From: Botrytis cinerea B05.10
Lineage: Eukaryota; Ascomycota; Leotiomycetes; Helotiales; Sclerotiniaceae
DNA: 64,000 nucleotides
Direction: 5' to 3'
Assembly (NCBI RefSeq): GCF_000143535.2
Contig: NC_037311.1
Span: 3,038,001 to 3,102,000, forward strand
Made by a program: the position numbers and the translations under genes. This document shows, piece by piece, positions 37,018-49,285 of the stretch. The notes under the pieces were generated by a model, which was not told the DNA's origin, ran no database searches, and saw nothing but the letters and a program-made list of their open reading frames with translations. The stretch's first letter is position 1. Every line of letters begins with the position of its first letter.

Positions 37018-37924
37018 GGAGTTTGAAGGGAGGTTGTAGGGATGGTGATGAATTATATGGTCCATGTTAAGTATATCAGGGCCCGAAGTCAAAATTCTGT
37101 GGATAGATATTAGCGAGAATAAAAGGAAAGGGAAACTTTATATATTTAAATCTCAGTAAACGAATTTTAAAAGTTCTTAGGTTGCGAGATGGAAGAGGGA
37201 AAAGAAAAGATTATAAGAGATGATATTTCATAGTCTGATTCTTATGTGGATTAGTAACCTTGGGTGAGTGTGTGTTTGTGTCTTTGTGATACTCACTCTC
37301 TGAATGTAGTCAAGGGAAATCAAGAGGAGCTTGGGGATTTGGATAAGTGCTGGGAAAGATTGCTGGGTATTTAGAGATCTGGGGTTTATGGTTAGGTTGG
37401 GGAGGGGTGTGAAGAGGAGGGAGAGGGGTGGAGATGAGAACGGGCAAGATCGCCTATATTGAGCAGAATTAGATTAAAATTTTGAATAGCCATGACATAA
37501 TACTAACTACACGTAAAGAAGATGTCTAGTCAGAAGAAAATCATCATCACAAATCGGATACCACTTCGTCTTGATTCAACCAAAATACCACACGTCGCTG
37601 ATCTATCCTGAGAGCTACTTTCTCACATAAGATAGTACCAAAACTAGCATTATCCCCACTACGCATATATTCTGAATACCCACTTGTCGACGTCACTTTG
37701 ACAGTCAAAATGTCAATCATATGGTGGCGCGGTAAAGATACTTGGCACCATAAGCAAGCAGACCATAAGCGGACCAGCTTCCTCCTTATTCTTTGGGAGA
37801 ATCGATAAAGCTTTTCTCTTGCAGAAGAAAAGAACGAAAGCAAAAGAAGATTAGGTGCATTCACACAGGATTTCCAAACTGTGTAGTGACCATTCCAGAA
37901 ATTGATTTGGATTATTAAAAGGCG
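37018..37924. other. intergenic, GCD6 3' end and upstream of the SnoaL-like gene
   Basis: No supported gene. A minus-strand frame overlapping 37547-38044 opens without ATG and covers the next gene, so it is a shadow. Confidence 0.55.
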
Positions 37925-38434
37925 ATGGCCGAATATACATCCACTATCGAAGGCTTCCAGCGCGCCATGGAATGGAGTCTTACGGGTCCATCTGCTGAAG
38001 CAAAGATCTATGCAGAAGCCACCGCACTTCCTACATTCTATCATGTGATGAACGGACAGAAATTAGATGTTGAGAATTTTGTCAAGGGGATTGAGGAGTG
38101 GAGGGGGAAGATTAGTGCGTATGTACCTGTTGTGTAAGGTCCCCCTCCCCCTCCCTCTCCTGGGTTTAGCAGGTAGTCTTTCTCTGGGAAGCGAGAAGAT
38201 TGAGATAGGTTACGTATGCTGACTCGGATTGCATATCATAGCGATCAATTCCTCCGCGATGGAGAAAGGTTGGCAGCGCATATGACGGGGACGGTCAAAG
38301 TTGATGGGGTGGATATGGAATTTGAAAGTTTTATGTTTGGGAAGGTGGATGGGCAGAGTGGGAAGTTGGAGTGGTTGCAAGAGAGGAGTGTTTGGGGACC
38401 GAGGGGGGGAGCACCGGAGCATGGCGTTCGTTAG
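37925..38434 (+). CDS. small NTF2/SnoaL-like protein of unknown function
   Basis: Two exons, 37925-38133 and 38242-38434, giving 133 residues. The donor GTAAGG, branch CTGAC and acceptor CATAG are all clear, and joining them turns two short frames into one continuous domain: KISAYVPVVDQFLRDGERLA. The helical start (EGFQRAMEWSL, AKIYAEATALPTFYHVMNG) followed by strands (HMTGTVKVDGVDMEFESFMFG, LEWLQERSVWGP) fits the NTF2-like alpha+beta cone seen in SnoaL-type proteins. Such proteins may be enzymes or binding proteins; neither a ligand nor catalytic residues can be named here. Confidence 0.72.
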
Positions 38435-40422
38435 AGGGTGGATTGGGTTGGATGATTGGATTGTGTGTAGAGCGTGTTGAATGTGAGAATGGATGGATTA
38501 GCTTTTTCAGCTGGTTTTTGTGCGATGATGGATGCGTGGCTCGATTGTGGCTGGATACTCAACCTTGATTAGTTAGCTAGAACGATATATCTCCCATGCG
38601 AAATTTTACTACACATTCTCACCCGCTTCTCATATAAATCAATGTTAGAGACCTGGATACACTAAGTGGAATGTATGTCTATATTGTTTTTGAGTAATAG
38701 AAAGTATTTGGCTATCTTATTTCTAACCACATCTTACCAATTTGATTCCAACGGGTCGTTAAAGCCCTTCGGCAAAAACACAAGTTGACATCAATTTTCA
38801 CTCATGAGATGATATAGAGCCGAGACGTTATGTTTATGATATGCTACCAAACCAGAGCTGTATATGCTAGCTATTACTAATCAAGGTTTCTGTATTCTCT
38901 CAAAGCTGAATCAAAAGTTGGTTGATTGGAGTCTAAAATCTAAGTAATATTCCTCGACTATATTGTATAGTATTGCCTTCCAATCGGTCGTCAAAAAGAC
39001 TGGCTAACTTTAAATATAGAATTTGGATGATTGGGGTTATATATTACTACTCTGATAACACACTCGACGACCTGATTCTCTAGTGGCGGGACCGAGTCTG
39101 GGAATTTGAAGTAATGAAAACAGATTTTAGAAATAAATACTTAAGATCCTCAGCCGTCGTCTCGAGATGCTGCTCTCCAAACACCTTTGGGTAAGTGATG
39201 AGCATCGAAACACGAATCGGGAAATAATAGAGACATGTCGTTGGACATTTGTAATAGTTGATCGAAAGGGAAGAGCCTACTTTGCTTCTTCTATTCGCTA
39301 GATACTTCCACACTCTACCAAAGTTAAGAAAATAGGAATTCTGGTGTCGGGAAGCTAGCTCAAGTACATGCTTTAAAGAAGAAACAAAGCGGACAACTTG
39401 GAAAAGGCCCTTCACGAAGACATTGAGACCAGCGAGAATTTTGAGCGCAGCAGAAATGCAGAATTAGATTCAAAGTAACCTAGGAGCGGGCATAGGTTGC
39501 AACGTTGAATATAAAGAACGAGGAGCCTGGGGAGAAAGTTGTAGGCAAATTGAATTGGCAGCTTGCACTACAGTCATTTCATCGTGATCGGGTTGTCGAA
39601 ACAACGTGATGAAATTCACATCTGATCAATAAAATGCATTTCCATTTAACAGCAAGAGTAACCGCGTCTTCAGAGCCTCGCACCACACCTGCCCCAATCT
39701 TCCCCCAATCTCCACAAACCAGTAAACGATAATATACTTATCCAGGAACAATCACCGACAAGAAAAAAACTTCAGCAAACACCGCTCAAGCCATCTAGAA
39801 GTCGGAACTAGCGTTGGCATCAACGTGGCATATTGTCCTCTCTAATCACCATTTTCACTTCTCAAATAAGAGGCTTGAGATACTAAAAGAATCTGGAGGG
39901 GCAAGATTTCTATGGCAAATCTCTTCGAATGAGTATGAAAGTTCGACCTCTTATGATTTAGTCCTCAATTCATGAGTAAAGATGGATTGATTGTGCATCC
40001 AATTTCCTAGTCTCCACTCGAAGACCAACTGGTGTTTTTCTTACTATCTTGTCACAATGCATATCTCAAACTTCGTATCAAACATGCCAAAAATTGAGTC
40101 ATTACATGAGTTCTCATAGTTGGGTGACATCACACTTTACTTCACAGATGACTTATAGTTTTGTTCATATTCCATCTAGCGAAACCACTCAATTTCCATG
40201 TCAAAAGGGTATAGATTCATGCAGTTTGTATAAAGTTCCCTGCATTCATTGCAGAGATTATTACTACAACGTAATGTTTGGTATGTTGGTACAATTGCAA
40301 AAGCCTAGCATGAATGAAGCATCTGATCCTTCTCAGAAATGCCACATTCCAAGGCATTTTCTACTTTCCACTTCGCTCCAACGCTACTTCCCTCCACTTT
40401 ATTTTTCGCAAGTATCATTCCT
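38435..40422. other. intergenic 2.0 kb
   Basis: Downstream of the SnoaL-like gene and downstream of RPT3. Open frames (for example 39080-39415 minus, 40049-40432 plus) lack ATG starts or overlap the RPT3 end. AT-rich, with no clear repeat. Confidence 0.55.
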
Positions 40423-41931
40423 CTATTTGTAGAAGTCGAATTTGTCGGCCTGAGAAATGTTAGAATGTTTCGATTTGAAATTTTTAGAATCAATGGGAAA
40501 TTCAGCTCTATACATACCTCCTGTGCACCCTTAACTTGACTAGAATAGGCGTCTTCAAGATCAGATTGAATGATGTTATATCTGTTCTTCCTTACTGCTC
40601 TCAAACCAGCTTCTTGCATGATAGCCGCAATGATAGCACCAGATAATGGATCATTTCTAATGATTAAACTATCAAGATCGACTTCAGGTGACAATGACAT
40701 TCTCGATGCAATAGTAGTGAAAATCAACCGTCTCTCTCTGCGATCGCGAAGGTTGGGGAACTCAATCTTTCTATCCAGACGACCGGGACGAAGTAAAGCA
40801 GGGTCGAGAGTATCAGCACGATTGGTGGCCATAATGACTTTAACGTTGGAAGTTTGGTCGAAACCATCCATTTGATTCAAAAGCTCGAGAAGAATACGTT
40901 GAACTTCTCTATCAGCTCCAGTTTGTGCATCGAAACGCTTTGTGGCGATGGCATCGATTTCATCAATGAAGATGATAGCTGGGGAGTTCTCACGAGCCAT
41001 ACGGAACACATCACGGACCATACGTGGACCTTCTCCAAGATACTTTTGTACGAATTCAGATCCAACGACACGGATGAAGTTTGCAGTTGTCGAATTTGCT
41101 ACTGCCTTGACAAGCATAGTCTTTCCTGTTCCTGGTGGGCCATATAGTAAAACACCTCGGGGTGGATCGATACCAATTTGCTTGTATAAGTCGAAATGTG
41201 TTAATGGAAGTTCGACGGCTTCTCGAATTTCTTGCTTTTGCATATCAAGTCCTCCAACGTCTGCGTATGTAACATCAGGTTTCTCATCGGATCCCAACAT
41301 GGCAATTGATGAATCGGCCTCGGGGGGCAAGATATCGACTAACGAATTTGAGTGCCTGTGGAGAGCGACAGAGGAGGATGGTTTTAGAAGTTCGCGATCG
41401 AGGGTAGATAGAATTCGAACGACATAGTTGGACCCTGTTGATGATTGTACGATGCCGGTACTGTTTCGAATGTGTTAGTATCACTCATTGCTGGAAAGAT
41501 GAACGGGTGTGTGTTGTACTTTTGATCAATAGCTTCCATGAACTGCCCTATCACCAAAGGAACACTCTGAATGCGTTTGATTTCTTCTTGAGCCCGGACA
41601 AGCTCCCTCTTCAAGCTTCTGGTGAAAGTAATCATGATCAGTACTTGTATAAACAGCAGATGGGGTTCAGATCGCATACCTTTGTTCATCCTTGATATAT
41701 TCTTCTTGAAGTTGGATATATCTGTAACGCTCAGTTAGCATTTCACTTTCGAAGACCTATCCAAGACTATGCCCACTCCAAGTGCCGTTGAAGCTTCTTC
41801 AATGTTGAATATTCATCGCTTCCATCTGTTCCTAAGCCCTCCAGCGAATCTATGTTTGGTATCGAGGATGGTAATGGTTTTCGATGAGGCAAAACCTGAG
41901 TCGCAGGGTTATCTAATAAAACGTCACCCAT
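40423..41931 (-). CDS. RPT3: 26S proteasome AAA-ATPase subunit RPT3 (6B)
   Basis: Five exons, 41931-41777, 41721-41680, 41618-41520, 41460-40518 and 40449-40423, giving 421 residues. An N-terminal coiled coil ([35 protein letters not shown]) leads into an OB domain and the AAA+ module. That carries Walker A GPPGTGKT (206-213), Walker B IIFIDEID (261-268) and the arginine-finger segment [13 protein letters not shown]. The last exon encodes just ADKFDFYK, whose FYK end is an HbYX motif that docks into the 20S alpha ring to open the gate. Rpt3 sits in the heterohexameric base of the 19S particle. Wording is typical of Rpt3, not Rpt1/2/4/5/6. Head-to-head with a small gene over 541 bp. Confidence 0.96.
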
Positions 41932-42472
41932 AATGAAACTCTGCTGGTTTGATTTGAATGCGGATGTGTGGTAGTGGTGAGATGTGGTAGATGGATGTGA
42001 TGATGGTGTTGTCAATTCGTTTTCAATTTAGGTATTGAGAAGGCGCGCGTAGTTGTTAGCCTAGCTGAAGCTCAAGGCTGGCTCGGTGTTTGAATCATGC
42101 TTAGCTAATACTCACAGTGATCACGTGATAAAGCCAGGTGCCTTACGTACGAGGCCTCAAGGCGTATCTCACAGAGTTGCAGTCGGGTGGGAACCTTAGG
42201 ATGCTATACTTGTTTCGGATTAGCTCATCACTAGTCTGCCCCATCTGTGACTCCACCAAATACGGGGGGTACTCAAGTGAACATTAATCTATCTCCAGGC
42301 TCTCATTTACCTTCATTCACATACAACTCAAATCAACTCATATACAACATCTTTGGAAAGTAATCGCTGAGTGTTACTTAGATTGGGCCAGAAAAATCCC
42401 TTTTATAAACTCCCAACTTTTCTTTGATTATCACCCAAATCCATCAATATCCAGCCCGTCCAGCTGTCAACC
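41932..42472. promoter_or_regulatory. divergent promoter region RPT3 / small orphan gene
   Basis: 541 bp. Contains the 10-bp palindrome ATCACGTGAT at 42120-42129 (bHLH/CBF1-like CACGTG core), about 190 bp from the RPT3 ATG and 345 bp from the other ATG. A proteasome-specific element could not be identified. Confidence 0.5.
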
Positions 42473-43134
42473 ATGTCGTCATCTATCACGATTCCAACTA
42501 GAAATTCCAATAAGGCTGCTGCTGCGGCGAGTCCAAGTAGTTCCTCCTCATATTCAAGCTCTCCTACAACATCACAACAATCGCCATCGTCAACTGCTAC
42601 TTCTCCAAATGCTCGATATGGATATGATAGGAGAAGAAGTCTTTTGAGTAAGTGTTCACCCTCGCTGGTGCTTGGAATCTCACTTCCGGGTGATAGAAGT
42701 CGTGGATTGATGGAATTTTAATGGATCTTCGGACGGGATCATTGCTTTCATGTCGATCAGCAGAGAACATGACTGACACATCTACTTTAGGCACGGCACT
42801 TGCAAAGGAAGAACACACTACAATTAACATCGGGGATCCTGACGGCACACCACGACTCGTACGTTATTCTGGGGCGGAGAGTGCTGTTTAAGATCGAATG
42901 CATACTTACAAATGTCACTCATAGATCACTTGCGTGCGTTCTTCACAAGGATTTGACTGGAACCCAGGTAGGAAAGTCCTATGGTCCTCCTTTCTAACAT
43001 GCTAATAATTCATGATAGAAATCTTCTTCCCCTCCTACATGGAATCCGATTTCGAATCACTCGAACGAAAGCGCGAGCCTGTTCTTGAGATTAGATTGAG
43101 TGATGAGGAAATCAAGCAAATGTTTCCTCAATAG
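42473..43134 (+). CDS. conserved-looking small fungal protein, function unknown
   Basis: Four exons, 42473-42647, 42791-42858, 42925-42967 and 43019-43134, giving 133 residues. A Ser/Thr/Ala-rich start is followed by RYGYDRRRSLLSTALAKEE and HTTINIGDPDGTPRL. The C-terminal half reads ITCVRSSQGFDWNPEIFFPS, MESDFESLERKREPV and LEIRLSDEEIKQMFPQ. All three introns have good GT...AG ends, and the last has a GCTAATA-type branch point. Phases join without a shift, which supports a real gene. I do not recognise a named domain; the QGFDWNPEIFFPSY block looks like a conserved core. No signal peptide or membrane span. Confidence 0.72.
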
Positions 43135-44916
43135 GTTGTGTACAAAACACTAGTGGTAAACGTTGATATAAATCGATGGGTTTGGGTTGCACATTCTGGC
43201 GCTGAGGATTTGAACATATCATTACGATTTCACGGGTAAGGAAGTGCGGTATATTTTAGGTAGCCAGGTCAGCGATTGCGAGTGGCATATATTATTTAGG
43301 GACCGGTGGTATTTGGTTTTGTTAGGAGACATGAGGAGTTTGGATACAATTCTTTTGCTTGGCTATTGGGTGTACTGGACTAGGCGTCCCTCTTTTTTAA
43401 CAACAGATTCCCCTGATCAATTCAACTTCTTTTAACATACATTGCCAGTCCATGATTGCTTCTTGATTTTTTGATAAAAAGAATTGTGGTGGCGGAAAAG
43501 AAAGCACAACGAACTCAGCCTCATTTGAAGGCCGGCTGCATAGGCTACATAGGCTTCAGAGGCTGCACTCGGGGCCACCGAAATGTTGCGATACAAGCAG
43601 TAACACCAACTGCAAATTCAACCAAAAATTATGATTCTGTCTAATAACTAGCATATCTAGGTAACTAACTAACCATACTATGAGATTTATCTGAGAGATC
43701 ACTCTTAGCCAGCCAGGATATATTTTGATGCCATTTCCTCTCATGATGAAGTCATCGCTAAAGTTATCCCGGTTAGTTACTTATGCCGATAGTTCCGCGT
43801 TGGGCTTTTGTTCTTGTTCTGCTCGCTCTGAATGTAGATTATATACCTAGCATATGGCTATGACTGTGTGCTCGTAGGATAAGACATTTCTCTTTCTTTT
43901 TCTTGTTAGATGTACAAATGACTGAATCGCTCAGTACTAAAGTGATTCCATCTCCACAGGATGTACGGTTAGCTATCAGCTTCCGCTATCTCAGAACCCC
44001 ACTCATGTTATCGTGACCCCGGCGCTAATCGTGGGTGTGTGGAGGGTGTGGATTAGGTAATCGGGGGGCTGGATCATATATCCTGTAGATATTTGGTGGG
44101 GGATCTAAATTGTAGGATTTGGTTGGTGTTGGGCAATACTCTTCCACAAGTTGTCTTGTGTTGGCTGGCTCACTTCGTCCTATGATCCTCGATATCCCTT
44201 TCGTCGTCAAACTATGTGCGCACGTGCGTCTGTACGATTGGATTTGGGGCCCCTATGGCATTCCACTATTCGAATGTCTTGGATTTGAAGTTACTGCTAT
44301 AGAGAACATCACAATTAAACCACTATGTGCGCACCAATATATAAGAATGTTGAAGGGATCGTTGCCAATTAAGCCACCACGGCCAGTAGATGCTTCGTTA
44401 GTGTTTAAGATCAAGTTTAATTTTGCATCAGGGATCAAGTTTAGAAGGTGTCCTGTTCTTGAAACTTGATCATGATTGGATTCTAGTATCTCTCCGCGAA
44501 CTATATTTCGATGATCAAATGTATCATGTGCATTGGCACGGTTTCATGTTCATGATACTCCCTTCAGGGCAATCTAGCAGCGACAAATGTCTTAGAACAC
44601 GGAACGATCATACTAGTAATTTATCCAAATGATTAAAAGATCGTTGTAATATACAACAACATTGTTACAATAATAATGATACATAGCAACAGTGCTGTGG
44701 CTTGTTCGGAAAACCTCGCCAAGCTTTACTGTCCTCGCTTCTTCCGCTTCTACCGCTTCCACTCGACGCTAAATTCAAAAGTAGACAAGCGCGGGACCGG
44801 CTAAACTCAGAAAATGTACCCCAAAAATCAACCTCACTAATACCAACAACACCAATAATACCAGTCATAAAATTCGTCATATTGTCATGCAAACTTCCAT
44901 CTGTGGTCGGTCCTTG
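43135..44916. other. intergenic 1.8 kb with decayed-looking frames
   Basis: Between two convergent genes. Plus-strand frames at 44119-44632 open without a clear ATG and resemble nothing known. A 13-bp direct repeat is present (listed separately). Confidence 0.5.
44211..44334. repeat. 13-bp direct repeat ACTATGTGCGCAC
   Basis: Copies at 44211-44223 and 44322-44334, exactly 111 bp apart. The spacing is a multiple of three and both copies lie in one open frame, so it could be a remnant of a duplicated coding segment. Confidence 0.5.
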
Positions 44917-47192
44917 TCATATGTTGCATATTTCTGTAAATCTCTCGTGGTATATTTTGTCTGGTTGAGATTCAACCAGGTAATCTGAATGAGGATTTTG
45001 AACTGCCAACGTTTGTTGAGCTGGTTCTGCTGGGTTGATGACATTGGTATCCAAGTTTGGATTGAACCAAATAGACTGAGTTTGATCCGGCCAATTGTTC
45101 ATTGTATTCATATCTTGAGACTCAGTGTTCAACAATATCCAATCGTGCTGGGCCTTCGGCGAGCATGAAGAAGTCGATGTTGGGCTTGGGGTTGGATAAT
45201 GAGCAAAGCTCCTGGTCCTTTCGGTCCAAATTTCGTCAACATTCTCAAAAGATTGTTGGACAGGAGGAATCTGAAGGTTCAAGATTTCCTCTACCCTTGA
45301 AGGCATGAGGCCATCTTTCTTTAACATCGAAGATGGAATTCGTATAGAACAGTGTTGCTATAACACCGATTAGCAACTTCACTTACAAAACATTGCCACC
45401 ATGTGCACATACCTCTGAGTATACAGTAGATCCTTGGCTAACTCCCAACTCCTCTGTCGCATACTTCATCCTTCCTAAGACCCATTTTCTTTGCGAATCG
45501 GTAACGAAATCTGAAGTAGCGGCGGAAAACATAGGCCACAATATGAAAAGCCCAGATAGACCTTTTGCACGGGCGTCTCTTTCGTCTCCGCAGGCGAAGC
45601 TGTGCCCAGGAGGGGTTTTGATATCCATAGCTGTTGGTATTTCTCCGAGACAATTAGGGACGCTGGCAATAATGTCCCGAATCATTTCTTTTCCGGATAT
45701 GGTAGCTTTCTCGTACTCCACAGTAGTTCGATAATCTTGTGGTGAGCATAGCCATGCAGCACATCGGACGATAGTACTATTATTGAGTAATCGCGATCCT
45801 CGGGACAGGTTCCAAATATGAGCTGCCCAAACTTCGTGGTACTTGTCAATCTTACCCGGAAAATATTTCGATTCGGTAAGTTTGTCGTCAGGTATGGCAT
45901 CGATCCATCCTATAGGCTTATAGTTCCAATCAGCTGGCATTGATTCTGCCCATTCCGAGTAGCTTTGTTCTATGGCTTCAGCTCTTCGCATCAAATTCAG
46001 AACATTTTCGAAGTCTTGAGGAGTTCGTTTCGCGCTAGCCATAAGTTCATCACATTCAACACGAGCTTTCGCAACTTTAGATTGAAGACGATTACACATT
46101 GTTGGGCCTCCTCTGGTTTGGTCTATTCTCTTATTAAGGACTTCATTCCACTCCGCTGGGATATCGAACAGCTTTCCGTTGAGGAGACAACTCAGGTTCT
46201 GTTCTCGTGAATTAACTGACTGATCTAATCAATGATACAAGTAATTTTAAACGTACCAGGTGTCCTTTCACGGTCCATATCAACTCCAAAGTTAATGGAG
46301 TCATCGGACCTTTCACGTCGCGCATCTTCAAAAGGGCGGATGCACCAGTCACATGAGAATTCCATGTGTTCCAGCCTTCATTCTCTTTCACGAGACTATA
46401 TGCCATAGTCTGCTCACAGTTAGTCACGACCTCTTCAGATGAATTTGGAGAATATCAACCTCAAACAACGCAAGTAGCATCACCGCTGCAAGTGTTGTGT
46501 CTTCAGTCGCTTGTTTGGGATCGCTTATGGCATTAGTGACATGGCGTAATGCTTTCGAGTAGGCCTGCTCGGCTTTTGGCTTTAGCATCCTTGCATTTGG
46601 TTGATTTCCAAAGGTAGCCAGCGCCACCGCAGACAGAGAATCTGATAGGACAGCCGAAGGTTGAAGTTTCATCAATGGAAGTAAAAACCCGAGAAAGCCA
46701 CATCTCACTGCGCCGTGGGGAATCAAAACATAATTGGAAAGAAAGAAACAGATTGCGCGTTCTTCCAATGCCGCTGTCAACGGCGGGCATACCGGTTGTG
46801 TTCCATTTTGTATTGCCTCTACCAACCTCTGGACTTCTGGAAGGGAATTCTGTCTTGGTTTCCATCGTGTATAAGGCATGATATTAGATTCTGATTTACT
46901 TCGGTAGTGAGGGCGAGCCATTTGAATTGCAGCAAGGGCTGTTGTAGTTGCGATTGCATTAGATGTTTTGCGCTGTGTCGAACTCGTCCCATTACGATGC
47001 ATAACGTCAAATACTGGTCGATATCCAGGACAATCGCGCTTCAGCCTTTGGCAGTTACCACAGCCTGGCTTTTGCTCATCACACTGATTTATGTTAGCAC
47101 TTTTATATGCTATATTGAGGATGACATCTGACCTTGACTCGCCGAGATCTACAGAGATAACATCCTCTGGATGGCTTGCCAGTGTTAACCAT
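44917..47192 (-). CDS. Zn2Cys6 fungal-specific transcription factor
   Basis: Five exons, 47192-47133, 47083-46460, 46409-46257, 46219-45413 and 45357-44917, giving 694 residues. The N-terminus MVNTGKPSRG leads into a complete zinc cluster, C11-x2-C14-x6-C21-x6-C28-x2-C31-x6-C38. The first intron falls right before Cys21. The middle carries a Fungal_trans_2-type regulatory domain (ALEERAICFFLSNYV, EDTTLAAVMLLALFE, GASALLKMRD). The C-terminal part (KYHEVWAAHIWNLSRGSRLL, GLSGLFILWPMFSAATSDF) continues the family pattern and ends in a Gln/Asn/Pro-rich probable activation region. Target genes cannot be told: no biosynthetic cluster is adjacent. The exon 3/4 acceptor at 46220 is the least certain junction. 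Confidence 0.88.
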
Positions 47193-49285
47193 CTTGTCAA
47201 TCTGATATGGTATAATTTTTTAGTTTGAGTATGTTTTTGTGTTGAACCTGAAGTCAGGTTCCTTTGATGGAATAATGATTTCCTTGAGAAAGACAGAGGT
47301 CTTCCAATAATTTATGAAAGGCAGGAACTGCACAGGAGCAATGCCAACTTATTCCGTATCTCCGTGCACAAAACCAATCGGTGCTAGGTTTCAAGCCTGA
47401 TAGAAGAGTTGGTTTCGGACATCACAGCAGCTAGAGTATTCTGAGTTGACCAAAGACATTTTAATATTTGTTCATTGGTCAGATGAAGTTTCTAGACGTC
47501 TCATCAGCCTTTTTCTGCGCTTAGAGGGTCCAGTCCCCAGTGCTTTACTAGTAGCATATCATATGTGATTGTCACCTCTGTAAGGATGGCTCCTAGTGCT
47601 GATCCTCTAACACAGGCCTACCCAAAATGCCGGAAAGTGTGCGTCAGTAGGGAGACTAAACCTTAATACGATCCGGTAAACTAAATCCAGATGGAGACAA
47701 GACAGATGGCTTAGCCAATAATGACACATTCTATCTGACAGAAACCCGAATCTGAAACCCGTTTCTCCTAAGCGCGTGGCGCGGTCAGAGACTTGAAAGT
47801 TTCACTAACTATAGTATGGTAACATCCGAGCGTTCTTGAGTTAAGGACTTGTCTTGATTTCTGCTCAGAACTTTCACATGTTTTAAGGTTTTATTCTAAG
47901 TTTGTTTGTTCCCTATGAACGACGTTGACATATCTTGCTTTTTTAGGATGATGATCTACTCTGTAGTCTTTACCAGTCATTTGGATGGGCCTAATTTGTT
48001 CTCAATTCGGACTTTGAACGCTTGGATGTTATTCTTTCATGAATCATGAATCTGGAGCTAGGTCTAAATTTACCATCAGATTTTGGACGTTCGAATTTGT
48101 TCGGAATCCGGCACTGGACTGACTCCGCGCAAATAAATGACGCAGGTTCAAAGACTTGGGGGAGATGCAATAAGGCTCAGGCTTTGGCACGTCCTCTTTG
48201 CTGTATATCACACGTCATATGTACGAGCATAGTGTCTGTCCAACTAGGAGATACAGTGCGTTTATCCGATTGCGAGAGCAATCTCGTATTGTGTTATACC
48301 TGTTGAGACCCCAGAGAGAGTTTCGTGGTATGTAATCATGACCGATACGCACCGCTACCTTATAATCTGGAGTAAGCAAGTGACATCGGATGTGACAGGC
48401 TAATCTAGTCCGAAGGGCATCATTGAGGGAAAGGCTGTATCTAGATTACTAGGGGTCACCCGTGGGATGCTTATCGCTAGAAAGGGGGAAGGAGAAAAGG
48501 AATTTTAAAGAGAATGGGTAAGATAGGGAATAGCTGTCAGGTAAATATTGGCGTGTTTGATGGTGCAAGTTAGCATCTATAGTAGGAATATATCTATCCA
48601 AAATGTGAGATAGATTACTGAGTAGATAGAAAATAGGAATTGTTGTAGAGCAGATAGATCAAATAGAAACCTTGAAATCTACTTGCAGCTAGGCATTTAT
48701 TCAATCTCTCATTTTTGAATATACAACAAAAGCAATACGCAAAATTGATATGAAAAGCTCTGGGAGGATGTAAAGCTTATTCTGCGCACGTAAAATTATA
48801 CAACAGGAGTAGTTTCAGGTACAAAAGAGAGAGAGAGCAGAGCGTCCGGTGAGGTCAAATGATTACTAATCTAACCATCACTACGCACGGACACCAAAAA
48901 GTCTAGAAGCTTTGCTCTTGTGCCGTGAAGTTATTTTCCGATAAGATGGTTACCGAACTTGCGAATGTAAACAAATACTGCGTGAAGCAAAATTGAGACA
49001 ACGACAATTTGATTCCACACTACTCTGCGTAAACAATTACCAAGTACGTTTGTACTGAAAGATTCGAGTCAACGAGAACGAATTTCTTGATTCGCTTTTT
49101 CGATTCCTCGAGCTGACTGGGTTCTGATTCGTGGACGCGGAGAATTGATTACGCAACACGCCAGCTTTCTTGAACCGTTTCATCGTCGCGATCACTTCTG
49201 CGGATAGCAGAGGAGAAGACGTAATCGTATAGGAGGGAAAAGGAGGGGAAAGACACAGAGATAGGGACGGAGATAGAGAATAAAT
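47193..49285. other. divergent intergenic region, Zn2Cys6 gene and MIS14
   Basis: 2.1 kb without a supported gene. The frame at 48046-48306 resembles nothing known. No tandem repeat stands out. Confidence 0.55.

Noticed and set aside
39080..39415. 111-codon minus-strand frame
   Set aside because: Starts at GTG with no upstream exon and no homology that I recognise.
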